From: Tupaia tana
Taxonomy: Eukaryota > Chordata > Mammalia > Scandentia > Tupaiidae
Reading direction: 5' to 3'
Assembly (NCBI GenBank): GCA_026018925.1
Contig: JAKSZU010000507.1
Span: 1 to 64,000 of the forward strand
Length of the DNA: 64,000 nucleotides
Shown here one piece after another: positions 48,465 through 59,110 of the stretch. The position numbers and the translations under genes are program-made. The first letter of the stretch is position 1; each line of letters begins with the position of its first letter. The notes under the pieces are model-generated. The model did not search any database, was not told where the DNA came from, and saw only the letters and a list, made by a program, of their open reading frames with translations.

Positions 48465-50348
48465 CGGAGTTCCTGGCCCAGGGGTCGAAAGATGGGGGTG
48501 TGGTGTGGATGAACTGAGGGCGTTCCTGTGTGTTGATCAGAAGAGAGAAATTTACAATTGAAAGATGTGGATAACAGGACAGAGAAAGAAATAAAAAAGG
48601 AAAAAAATGTACCTGGCTGAAAGAGGGGGCTCTGGCCTGGGGGTCCCGGGGCTGGAACTACTGGGGGCAGTCCTCCCTCGGAGATCCTGGCCCAGGGGTC
48701 GAAAGATTGGGGTGTGGTGTGGATGAACTGAGGGCGTTCCTGTGTGTTGATCAGAAGAGAGAAATTTACAATTGAAAGATGTGGATAACAGGACAGAGAA
48801 AGAAATAAAAAAGGAAAAAAATGTACCTGGCTGAAAGAGGGGGCTCTGGCCTGGGGGTCCCGGGGCTGGAACTACTGGGGGCAGTCCTCCCTCGGAGATC
48901 CTGGCCCAGGGTTCGAAAGATGGGGGTGTGGTGTGGATGAACTGAGGGCGTTCCTGTGTGTTGATCAGAAGAGAGAAATTTACAATTGAAAGATGTGGAT
49001 AACAGGACAGAGAAAGAAATAAAAAAGGAAAAAAATGTACCTGGCTGAAAGAGGGGGCTCTGGCCTGGGGGTCCCGGGGCTGGAACTACTGGGGGCAGTC
49101 CTCCCTCGGAGATCCTGGCACAGGGGTCGAAAGATGGGGGTGTGGTGTGGATGAACTGAGGGCGTTCCTGTGTGTTGATCAGAAGAGAGAAATTTACAAT
49201 TGAAAGATGTGGATAACAGGACAGAGAAAGAAATAAAAAAGGAAAAAAATGTACCTGGCTGAAAGAGGGGGCGCTGGCCTGGGGGTCCCGGGGCTGGAAC
49301 TACAGGGGGCAGTCCTCCCTCGGAGATCCTGGCCCAGGGGTCGAAAGATGGGGGTGTGGTGTGGATGAACTGAGGGCGTTCCTGTGTGTTGATCAGAAGA
49401 GAGAAATTTACAATTGAAAGATGTGGATAACAGGACAGAGAAAGAAATAAAAAAGGAAAAAAATGTACCTGGCTGAAAGAGGGGGCTCTGGCCTGGGGGT
49501 CCCGGGGCTGGAACTACTGGGGGCAGTCCTCCCTCGGAGATCCTGGCCCAGGGGTCAAAAGATGGGGTGTGGTGTGGATGAACTGAGGGCGTTCCTGTGT
49601 GTTGATCAGAAGAGAGAAATTTACAATTGAAAGATGTGGATAACAGGACAGAGAAAGAAATAAAAAAGGAAAAAAATGTACCTGGCTGAAAGAGGGGGCT
49701 CTGGCCTGGGGGTCCCGGGGCTGGAACTACTGGGGGCAGTCCTCCCTCGGAGATCCTGGCCCAGGGGTCGAAAGATGGGGGTGTGGTGTGGATGAACTGA
49801 GGGCGTTCCTGTGTGTTGATCAGAAGAGAGAAATTTACAATTGAAAGATGTGGATAACAGGACAGAGAAAGAAATAAAAAAGGAAAAAAATGTACCTGGC
49901 TGAAAGAGGGGGCTCTGGCCTGGGGGTCCCGGGGCTGGAACTACTGGGGGCAGTCCTCCCTCGGAGATCCTGGCCCAGGGGTCGAAAGATGGGGGTGTGG
50001 TGTGGATGAACTGAGGGCGTTCCTGTGTGTTGATCAGAAGAGAGAAATTTACAATTGAAAGATGTGGATAACAGGACAGAGAAAGAAATAAAAAAGGAAA
50101 CAAATGTACCTGGCTGAAAGAGGGGGATCTGGCCTGGGGGTCCCGGGGCTGGAACTACTGGGGGCAGTCCTCCCTCGGAGATCCTGGCCCAGGGGTCGAA
50201 AGATGGGGGTGTGGTGTGGATGAACTGAGGGCGTTCCTGTGTGTTGATCAGAAGAGAGAAATTTACAATGGAAAGATGTGGATAACAGGACAGAGAAAGA
50301 AATAAAAACGGAAAAAAATGTACCTGGCTGAAAGAGGGAGCTCTGGCC
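48465..50348 (+). repeat. Copied block, partner of 34771-36440
   Basis: Carries the same ordered variants as 34.77-36.44 kb plus one additional gggttcgaaag monomer at 48911. It also includes the gcgctgg plus aactacaggg combination (49271, 49301) that marks the 42.5-44.4 kb cluster, which the 35-kb copy lacks. It is therefore closest to the first run of that cluster: spacing from 42501, 42707, 42914 and 43350 is 6,204 bp (29 monomers less 2 bp). The block ends near the second gggagctctgg at 50336, after which the order changes. Confidence 0.82.
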
Positions 50349-51210
50349 TGGGGGTCCCGGGGCTGGAACTACTGGGGGCAGTCCTCCCTCGGAGATCCTG
50401 GCCCAGGGGTCGAAAGATGGGGGTGTGGTGTGGATGAACTGAGGGCGTTCCTGTGTGTTGATCAGAAGAGAGAAATTTACAATTGAAAGATGTGGATAAC
50501 AGGACAGAGAAAGAAATAAAAAAGGAAAAACATGTACCTGGCTGAAAGAGGGGGCTCTGGCCTGGGGGTCCCGGGGCTAGAACTACTGGGGGCAGTCCTC
50601 CCTCGGATATCCTGGCCCAGGGGTCGAAAGATGGGGGTGCGGTGTGGATGAACTGAGGGCGATCCTGTGTGTTGATCAGAAGAGAGAAATTTACAATTGA
50701 AAGATGTGGATAACAGGACAGAGAAAGAAATAAAAAAGGAAAAAAATGTACCTGGCTGAAAGAGGGGGCTCTGGCCTGGGGGTCCCGGGGCTGGAACTAC
50801 TGGGGGCAGTCCTCCCTCGGAGATCCTGGCCCAGGGGTCGAAAGATGGGGGTGTGGTGTGGATGAACTGAGGGCGTTCCTGTGTGTTGATCAGAAGAGAG
50901 AAATTTACAATTGAAAGATGTGGATAACAGGACAGAGAAAGAAATAAAAAAGGAAAAAAATGTACCTGGCTGAAAGAGGGGGCTCTGGCCTGGGGGTCCC
51001 GGGGCTGGAACTACTGGGGGCAGTCCTCCCTCGGAGATCCTGGCCCAGGGGTCGAAAGATGGGGGTGTGGTGTGGATGAACTGAGGGCGTTCCTGTGTGT
51101 TGATCAGAAGAGAGAAATTTACAATTGAAAGATGTGGATAACAGGACAGAGAAAGAAATAAAAAAGGAAAAAAATGTACCTGGCTGAAAGAGGGGGCTCT
51201 GGCCTGGGGG

Positions 51211-53187
51211 TCCTGGGGCTGGAACTACTGGGGGCAGTCCTCCCTCGGAGATCCTGGCCCAGGGGTCGAAAGATGGGGGTGTGATGTGGATGAACTGAGG
51301 GCGTTCCTGTGTGTCGATCAGAAGAGAGAAATTTACAATTGAAAGATGTGGATAACAGGACAGATAAAGAAATAAAAAAGGAAAAAAATGTACCTGGCTG
51401 AAAGAGGGGGCTCTGGCCTGGGGGTCCCGGGGCTGGAACTACTGGGGGCAGTCCTCCCTCGGAGATCCTGGCCCAGGGGTCGAAAGATGGGGGTGTGGTG
51501 TGGATGAACTGAGGGCGTTCCTCTGTGTTGATCAGAAGAGAGAAATTTACCATTGAAAGATGTGGATAACAGGACAGAGAAAGAAATAAAAAAGGAAAAA
51601 AATGTACCTGGCTGAAAGAGGGGGCTCTGGCCTGGGGGTCCCGGGGCTGGAACTACTGGGGGCAGTCCTCCCTCGGAGATCCTGGCCCAGGGGTCGAAAG
51701 ATGGGGGTGTGGTGTGGATGAACTGAGGGCGTTCCTGTGTGTTGATCAGAAGAGAGAAATTTACAATTGAAAGATGTGGATAACAGGACAGAGAAAGAAA
51801 TAGAAAAGAAAAAAAATGTACCTGGCTGAAAGAGGGGGCTCTGGCCTGGGGGTCCCGGGGCTGGAACTACTGGGGGCAGTCCTCCCTCGGAGATCCTGGC
51901 CCAGGGGTCGAAAGATGGGGGTGTGGTGTGGATGAACTGAGGGCGTTCCTGTGTGTTGATCAGAAGAGAGAAATTTACAATTGAAAGGTGGATAACAGGA
52001 CAGAGAAAGAAATAAAAAAGGAAAGAAATGTACCTGGCTGAAAGAGGGGGCTCTGGCCTGGGGGTCCCGGGGCTAGAACTACTGGGGGCAGTCCTCCCTC
52101 GGAGATCCTGGCCCAGGGGTCGAAAGATGGGGGTGTGGTGTGGATGAACTGAGGGCGTTCCTGTGTGTTGATCAGAAGAGAGAAATTTACAATTGAAAGA
52201 TGTGGATAACAGGACAGAGAAAGAAATAAAAAAGGAAAAAAATGTACCTGGCTGAAAGAGGGGGCTCTGGCCTGGGGGTCCCGGGGCTGGAACTACTGGG
52301 GGCAGTCCTCCCTCGGAGATCCTGGCCCAGGGGTCGAAAGATGGGGATGTGGTGTGGATGAACTGAGGGCGTTCCTGTGTGTTGATCAGAAGAGAGAAAT
52401 TTACAATTGAAAGATGTGGAGAACAGGACAGAGAAAGAAATAAAAAAGGAAAAAAATGTACCTGGCTGAAAGAGGGGGCTCTGGCCTGGGGGTCCCGGGG
52501 CTGGAACTACTGGGGGCAGTCCTCCCTCGGAGATCCTGGCCCAGGGGTCGAAAGATGGGAGTGTGGTGTGGATGAACTGAGGGCGTTCCTGTGTGTTGAT
52601 CAGAAGAGAGAAATTTACAATTGAAAGATGTGGATAACAGGACAGAGAAAGAAATAAAAAAGGAAAAAAATGTACCTGGCTGAAAGAGGGGGCTCTGGCC
52701 TGGGGGTCCCGGGGCTGGAACTACTGGGGGCAGTCCTCCCTCGGAGTTCCTGGCCCAGGGGTCGAAAGATGGGGGTGTGGTGTGGATGAACTGAGGGCGT
52801 TCCTGTGTGTTGATCAGAAGAGAGAAATTTACAATTGAAAGATGTGGATAACAGGACAGAGAAAGAAATAAAAAAGGAAAAAAATGTACCTGGCTGAAAG
52901 AGGGGGCTCTGGCCTGGGGGTCCAGGGGCTGGAACTACTGGGGGCAGTCCTCCCTCGGAGATCCTGGCCCAGGGGTCGAAAGATTGGGGTGTGGTGTGGA
53001 TGAACTGAGGGCGTTACTGTGTGTTGATCAGAAGAGAGAAATTTACAATTGAAAGATGTGGATAACAGGACAGAGAAAGAAATAAAAAAGGAAAAAAATG
53101 TACCTGGCTGAAAGAGGGGGCTCTGGCCTGGGGGTCCCGGGGCTGGAACTACTGGGGGCAGTCCTCCCTCGGAGATCCTGGCACAGG
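51211..53187 (+). repeat. Copied block, partner of 33240-35216
   Basis: Downstream member of the 17,971-bp pair. It preserves the rare 3-bp loss tgaaaggtgg (51982), the tagaaaagaaa variant (about 51801), ctagaac (about 52073), cggagttcc (52742) and gattggggtg (52982) in order. Private changes include ttaccattg near 51549, ggagaacagg near 52418, gggagtg near 52558, gtccaggggc near 52921 and gttactgtg near 53015. A unit with gtaagatgtggatagcagg follows at 53480, a variant otherwise seen only at 37.9 and 39.8 kb, so another source joins here. Confidence 0.83.
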
Positions 53188-55260
53188 GGTCGAAAGATGG
53201 GGGTGTGGTGTGGATGAACTGAGGGCGTTCCTGTGTGTTGATCAGAAGAGAGAAATTTACAATTGAAAGATGTGGATAACAGGACAGAGAAAGAAATAAA
53301 AAAGGAAAAAAATGTACCTGGCTGAAAGAGGGGGCTCTGGCCTGGGGGTCCCGGGGCTGGAACTACTGGGGGCAGTCCTCCCTCGGAGATCCTGGCCCAG
53401 GGGTCGAAAGATGGGGGTGTGGTGTGGATGAACTGAGGGCGTTCCTGTGTGTTGATCAGAAGAGAGAAATTTACAATTGTAAGATGTGGATAGCAGGACA
53501 GAGAAAGAAATAAAAAAGGAAAAAAAATGTACCTGGCTGAAAGAGGGGGCTCTGGCCTGGGGGTCCCGGGGCTGGAACTACTGGGAGCAGTCCTCCCTCG
53601 GAGATCCTGGCCCAGGGGTCGAAAGATGGGGGTGTGATGTGGATGAACTGAGGGCGTTCCTGTGTGTGGATCAGAAGAGAGAAATTTACAATTGAAAGAT
53701 GTGGATAACAGGACAGAGAAAGAAATAAAAAAGGAAAAAAATGTACCTGGCTGAAAGAGGGGGCTCTGGCCTGGGGGTCCCGGGGCTGGAACTACTGGGG
53801 GCAGTCCTCCCTCGGAGATCCTGGCCCAGGGGTCGAAAGATGGGGGTGTGGTGTGGATGAACTGAGGGCGTTCCTGTGTGTTGATCAGAAGAGAGAAATT
53901 TACAATTGAAAGATGTGGATAACAGGACAGAGAAAGAAATAAAAAAGGAAAAAAATGTACCTGGCTGAAAGAGGGGGCTCTGGCCTGGGGGTCCCGGGGC
54001 TGGAACTACTGGGGGCAGTCCTCCCTCGGAGATCCTGGCCCAGGGGTCGAAAGATGGGGGTGTGGTGTGGATGAACTGAGGGCGTTCCTGTGTGTTGATC
54101 AGAAGAGAGAAATTTACAATTGAAAGATGTGGATAACAGGACAGAGAAAGAAATAAAAAAGGAAAAAAATGTACCTGGCTGAAAGAGGGGGCGCTGGCCT
54201 GGGGGTCCCGGGGCTGGAACTACTGGGGGCAGTCCTCCCTCGGAGATCCTGGCCCAGGGGTCGAAAGATGGGGATGTGGTGTGGATGAACTGAGGGCGTT
54301 CCTGTGTGTGGATCAGAAGAGAGAAATTTACAATTGAAAGATGTGGATAACAGGACAGAGAAAGAAATAAAAAAGGAAAAAAATGTACCTGGCTGAAAGA
54401 GGGGGCTCTGGCCTGGGGGTCCCGGGGCTGGAACTACTGGGGGCAGTCCTCCCTCGGAGATCCTGGCCCAGGGGTCGAAAGATGGGGGTGTGGTGTGGAT
54501 GAACTGAGGGCGTTCCTGTGTGTTGATCAGAAGAGAGAAATTTACAATTGAAAGATGTGGATAACAGGACAGAGAAAGAAATAAAAAAGGAAAAAAATGT
54601 ACCTGGCTGAAAGAGGGGGCTCTGGCCTGGGGGTCCCGGGGCTGGAACTACTGGGGGCAGTCCTCCCTCGGAGATCCTGGCCCAGGGGTCGAAAGATGGG
54701 GGTGTGGTGTGGATGAACTGAGGGCGTTCCTGTGTGTTGATCAGAAGAGAGAAATTTACAATTGAAAGATGTGGATAACAGGACAGAGAAAGAAATAAAA
54801 AAGGAAAAAAATGTACCTGGCTGAAAGAGGGGGCTCTGGCCTGGGGGTCCCGGGGCTGGAACTACTGGGGGCAGTCCTCCCTCGGAGATCCTGGCCCAGG
54901 GGTCGAAAGATGGGGGTGTGGTGTGGATGAACTGAGGGCGTTCCTGTGTGTTGATCAGAAGAGAGAAATTTACAATTGAAAGATGTGGATAACAGGACAG
55001 AGAAAGAAATAAAAAAGGAAAAAAATGTACCTGGCTGAAAGAGGGGGCTCTGGCCTGGGGGTCCCGGGGCTGGAACTACTGGGGGCAGTCCTCCCTCGGA
55101 GATCCTGGCACAGGGTTCGAAAGATGGGGGTGTGGTGTGGATGAACTGAGGGCGTTCCTGTGTGTTGATCAGAAGAGAGAAATTTACAATTGAAAGATGT
55201 GGATAACAGGACAGAGAAAGAAATAAAAAAGGAAAAAAACGTACCTGGCTGAAAGAGGGG
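53188..55260 (+). repeat. Satellite segment with isolated subtype units
   Basis: About ten monomers. One unit at 53480-53670 carries the linked set gtaagatg, ggatagcagg, gggagcag, gatgtgg and gtgtggatc, matching 39.79-39.98 kb most closely (both have gggagcag). A second gtgtggatc unit at about 54303 lacks gatgtgg. A gcgctgg unit with ggggatg lies at about 54191-54275, and the unit at about 55108 combines gcacagg and gttcgaaag, two marks that lie in separate monomers elsewhere, suggesting an exchange or conversion within a monomer. Confidence 0.75.
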
Positions 55261-57230
55261 GCGCTGGCCTGGGGGTCCCGGGGCTGGAACTACTGGGGGC
55301 AGTCCTCCCTCGGAGATCCTGGCCCAGGGGTCGAAAGATGGGTGTGTGGTGTGGATGAACTGAGGGCGTTCCTGTGTGTTGATCAGAAGAGAGAAATTTA
55401 CAATTGAAAGATGTGGATAACAGGACAGAGAAAGAAATAAAAAAGGAAAAAAATGTACCTGGCTGAAAGAGGGGGCTCTGGCCTGGGGGTCCCGGGGCTG
55501 GAACTACTGGGGGCAGTCCTCCCTCGGAGATCCTGGCCCAGGGGTCGAAAGATGGGGGTGTGGTGTGGATGAACTGAGGGCGTTCCTGTGTGTTGATCAG
55601 AAGAGAGAAATTTACAATTGAAAGATGTGGATAACAGGACAGAGAAAGAAATAAAAAAGGAAAAAAATGTACCTGGCTGAAAGAGGGAGCTCTGGCCTGG
55701 GGGTCCCGTGGCTGGAACTACTGGGGGCAGTCCTCCCTCGGAGATCCTGGCCCAGGGGTCGAAAGATGGGGGTGTGGTGTGGATGAACTGAGGGCGTTCC
55801 TGTGTGTTGATCAGAAGAGAGAAATTTACAATTGAAAGATGTGGATAACAGGACAGAGAAAGAAATTAAAAAGGAAAAAAATGTACCTGGCTGAAAGGGG
55901 GCTCTGGCCTGGGGGTCCCGGGGCTGGAACTACTGGGGGCAGTCCTCCCTCGGAGATCCTGGCCCAGGGGTTGAAAGATGGGTGTGTGGTGTGGTTGAAC
56001 TGAGGGGGTTCCTGTGTGTCGATCAGAAGAGAGAAATTTACAATTGAAAGATGTGGATAACAGGACAGAGAAAGAAATAAAAAAGGAAAAAAATGTACCT
56101 GGCTGAAAGAGGGGGCTCTGGCCTGGGGGTCCCGGGGCTGGAACTACTGGGGGCAGTCCTCCCTTGGAGATCCTGGCCCAGGGGTCGAAAGATGGGGGTG
56201 TGGTGTGGATGAACTGAGGGCGTTCCTGTGTGTTGATCAGAAGAGAGAAATTTACAATTGAAAGATGTGGATAACAGGACAGAGAAAGAAATAAAAAAGG
56301 AAAAAAATGTACCTGGCTGAAAGAGGGGGCTCTGGCCTGGGGGTCCCGGGGCTGGAACTACTGGGGGCAGTCCTCCCTCGGAGATCCTGGCCCAGGGGTC
56401 GAAAGATGGGGGTGTGGTGTGGATGAACTGAGGGCGTTCCTGTGTGTTGATCAGAAGAGAGAAATTTACAATTGAAAGATGTGGATAACAGGACAGAGAA
56501 AGAAATAAAAAAGGAAAAAAATGTACCTGGCTGAAAGAGGGGGCTCTGGCCTGGGGGTCCCGGGGCTGGAACTACTGGGGGCAGTCCTCCCTCAGAGATC
56601 CTGGCCCAGGGGTCGAAAGATGGGGGTGTGGTGTGGATGAACTGAGGGCGTTCCTGTGTGTTGATCAGAAGAGAGAAATTTACAATTGAAAGATGTGGAT
56701 AACAGGACAGAGAAAGAAATAAAAAAGGAAAAAAATGTACCTGGCTGAAAGAGGGGGCTCTGGCCTGGGGGTCCCGGGGCTGGAACTACTGGGGGCAGTC
56801 CTCCCTCGGAGATCCTGTCCCAGAGGTCGAAAGATGGGGGTGTGGTGTGGATGAACTGAGGGCGTTCCTGTGTGTTGATCAGAAGAGAGAAATTTACAAT
56901 TGAAAGATGTGGATAACAGGACAGAGAAAGAAATAAAAAAGGAAAAACATGTACCTGGCTGAAAGAGGGGGCTCTGGCCTGGGGGTCCCGGGGCTAGAAC
57001 TACTGGGGGCAGTCCTCCCTCGGATATCCTGGCCCAGGGGTCGAAAGATGGGGGTGTGGTGTGGATGAACTGAGGGCGTTCCTGTGTGTTGATCAGAAGA
57101 GAGAAATTTACAATTGAAAGATGTGGATAACAGGACAGAGAAAGAAATAAAAAAGGAAAAAAATGTACCTGGCTGAAAGAGGGGGCTCTGGCCTGGGGGT
57201 CCCGGGGCTGGAACTACTGGGGGTAGTCCT
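55261..57230 (+). repeat. Copied block A2, partner of 59111-61082 (offset 3,852 bp)
   Basis: Markers gcgctgg 55261/59111, gggagctctgg 55686/59536, ggtgtgtggtgtggttgaac 55981/59833, ctcagag 56591/60443, gatcctgtcccagagg 56811/60663, ggaaaaacatg 56941/60793, cggatatcc 57021/60873 and gggtagtcc 57221/61073 agree in order. The offset is 3,850 bp, rising to 3,852 bp (18 x 214) after a 2-bp loss in this copy near 55898 (gctgaaagggggctc). The copy at 46.9-48.2 kb lies 8,770 bp upstream. CpG losses distinguish the copies, for example ggttgaaag at 55970 here only. Confidence 0.88.
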
Positions 57231-59110
57231 CCCTCGGAGATCCTGGCCCAGGGGTCGAAAGATGGGGGTGTGGTGTGGATGAACTGAGGGCGTTCCTGTG
57301 TGTTGATCAGAAGAGAGAAATTTACAATTGAAAGATGTGGATAACAGGACAGAGAAAGAAATAAAAAAGGAAAAAAATGTGCCTGGCTGAAAGAGGGGGC
57401 TCTGGCCTGGGGGTCCCGGGGCTGGAACTACTGGGGGCAGTCCTCCCTCGAAGATCCTGGCCCAGGGATCGAAAGATGGGGGTGTGGTGTGGATGAACTG
57501 AGGGCGTTCCTGTGTGTTGATCAGAAGAGAGAAATTTACAATTGAAAGATGTGGATAACAGGACAGAGAAAGAAATAAAAAAGGAAAAAAATGTACCTGG
57601 CTGAAAGAGGGGGCTCTGGCCTGGGGGTCCCGGGGCTGGAACTACTGGGGGCAGTCCTCCCTCGGAGATCCTGGCCCAGGGGTCGAAAGATGGGGGTGTG
57701 GTGTGGATGAACTGAGGGCGTTCCTGTGTGTTGATCAGAAGAGAGAAATTTACAATTGAAAGATGTGGATAACAGGACAGAGAAAGAAATAAAAAAGGAA
57801 AAAAATGTACCTGGCTGAAAGAGGGGGCTCTGGCCTGGGGGTCCCGGGGCTGGAACTACTGGGGGCAGTCCTCCCTCGGAGATCCTGGCCCAGGGGTCGA
57901 AAGATGGGGGTGTGGTGTGGATGAACTGAGGGCGTTCCTGTGTGTTGATCAGAAGAGAGAAATTTACAATTGAAAGATGTGGATAACAGGACAGAGAAAG
58001 AAATAAAAAAGGAAAAAAATGTACCTGGCTGAAAGAGGGGGCTCTGGCCTGGGGGTCCCGGGGCTGGAACTACTGGGGGCAGTCCTCCCTCGGAGATCCT
58101 GGCCCAGGGGTCGAAAGATGGGGGTGTGGTGTGGATGAACTGAGGGCGTTCCTGTGTGTTGATCAGAAGAGAGAAATTTACAATTGAAAGATGTGGATAA
58201 CAGGACAGAGAAAGAAATCAAAAAGGAAAAAAATGTACCTGGCTGAAAGAGGGGGCTCTGGCCTGGGGGTCCCGGGGCTGGAACTGCTGGGGGCAGTCCT
58301 CCCTCGGAGATCCTGGCCCAGGGGTCGAAAGATGGGGGTGTGGTGTGGATGAACTGAGGGCGTTCCTGTGTGTTGATCAGAAGAGAGAAATTTACAATTG
58401 AAAGATGTGGATAACAGGACAGAGAAAGAAATAAAAAAGGAAAAAAATGTACCTGGCTGAAAGAGGGGGCTCTGGCCTGGGGGTCCCGGGGCTGGAACTA
58501 CTGGGGGCAGTCCTCCCTCGGAGATCCTGGCCCAGGGGTCGAAAGATGGGGGTGTGGTGTGGATGAACTGAGGGCGTTCCTGTGTGTTGATCAGAAGAGA
58601 GAAATTTACAATTGAAAGATGTGGATAACAGGACAGAGAAAGAAATAAAAAAGGAAAAAAATGTACCTGGCTGAAAGAGGGGGCTCTGGCCTGGGGGTCC
58701 CGGGGCTGGAACTACTGGGGGCAGTCCTCCCTCGGAGATCCTGGCCCAGGGGTCGAAAGATGGGGGTGTGGTGTGGATGAACTGAGGGCGTTCCTGTGTG
58801 TTGATCAGAAGAGAGAAATTTACAATTGAAAGATGTGGATAACAGGACAGAGAAAGAAATAAAAAAGGAAAAAAATGTACCTGGCTGAAAGAGGGGGCTC
58901 TGGCCTGGGGGTCCCGGGGCTGGAACTACTGGGGGCAGTCCTCCCTCGGAGATCCTGGCCCAGGGGTCGAAAGATGGGGGTGTGGTGTGGATGAACTGAG
59001 GGCGTTCCTGTGTGTTGATCAGAAGAGAGAAATTTACAATTGAAAGATGTGGATAACAGGACAGAGAAAGAAATAAAAAAGGAAAAAAATGTACCTGGCT
59101 GAAAGAGAGG
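57231..59110 (+). repeat. Near-consensus satellite segment between A2 and A3
   Basis: About nine monomers, nearly all consensus. Variants: atgtgcctgg near 57378, ctcgaagatcc and cagggatcg near 57449-57470, and the aaatcaaaaag then gaactgctgg combination at 58218-58290. This segment together with A2 forms the 18-monomer unit that separates A2 and A3 markers. Confidence 0.75.
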
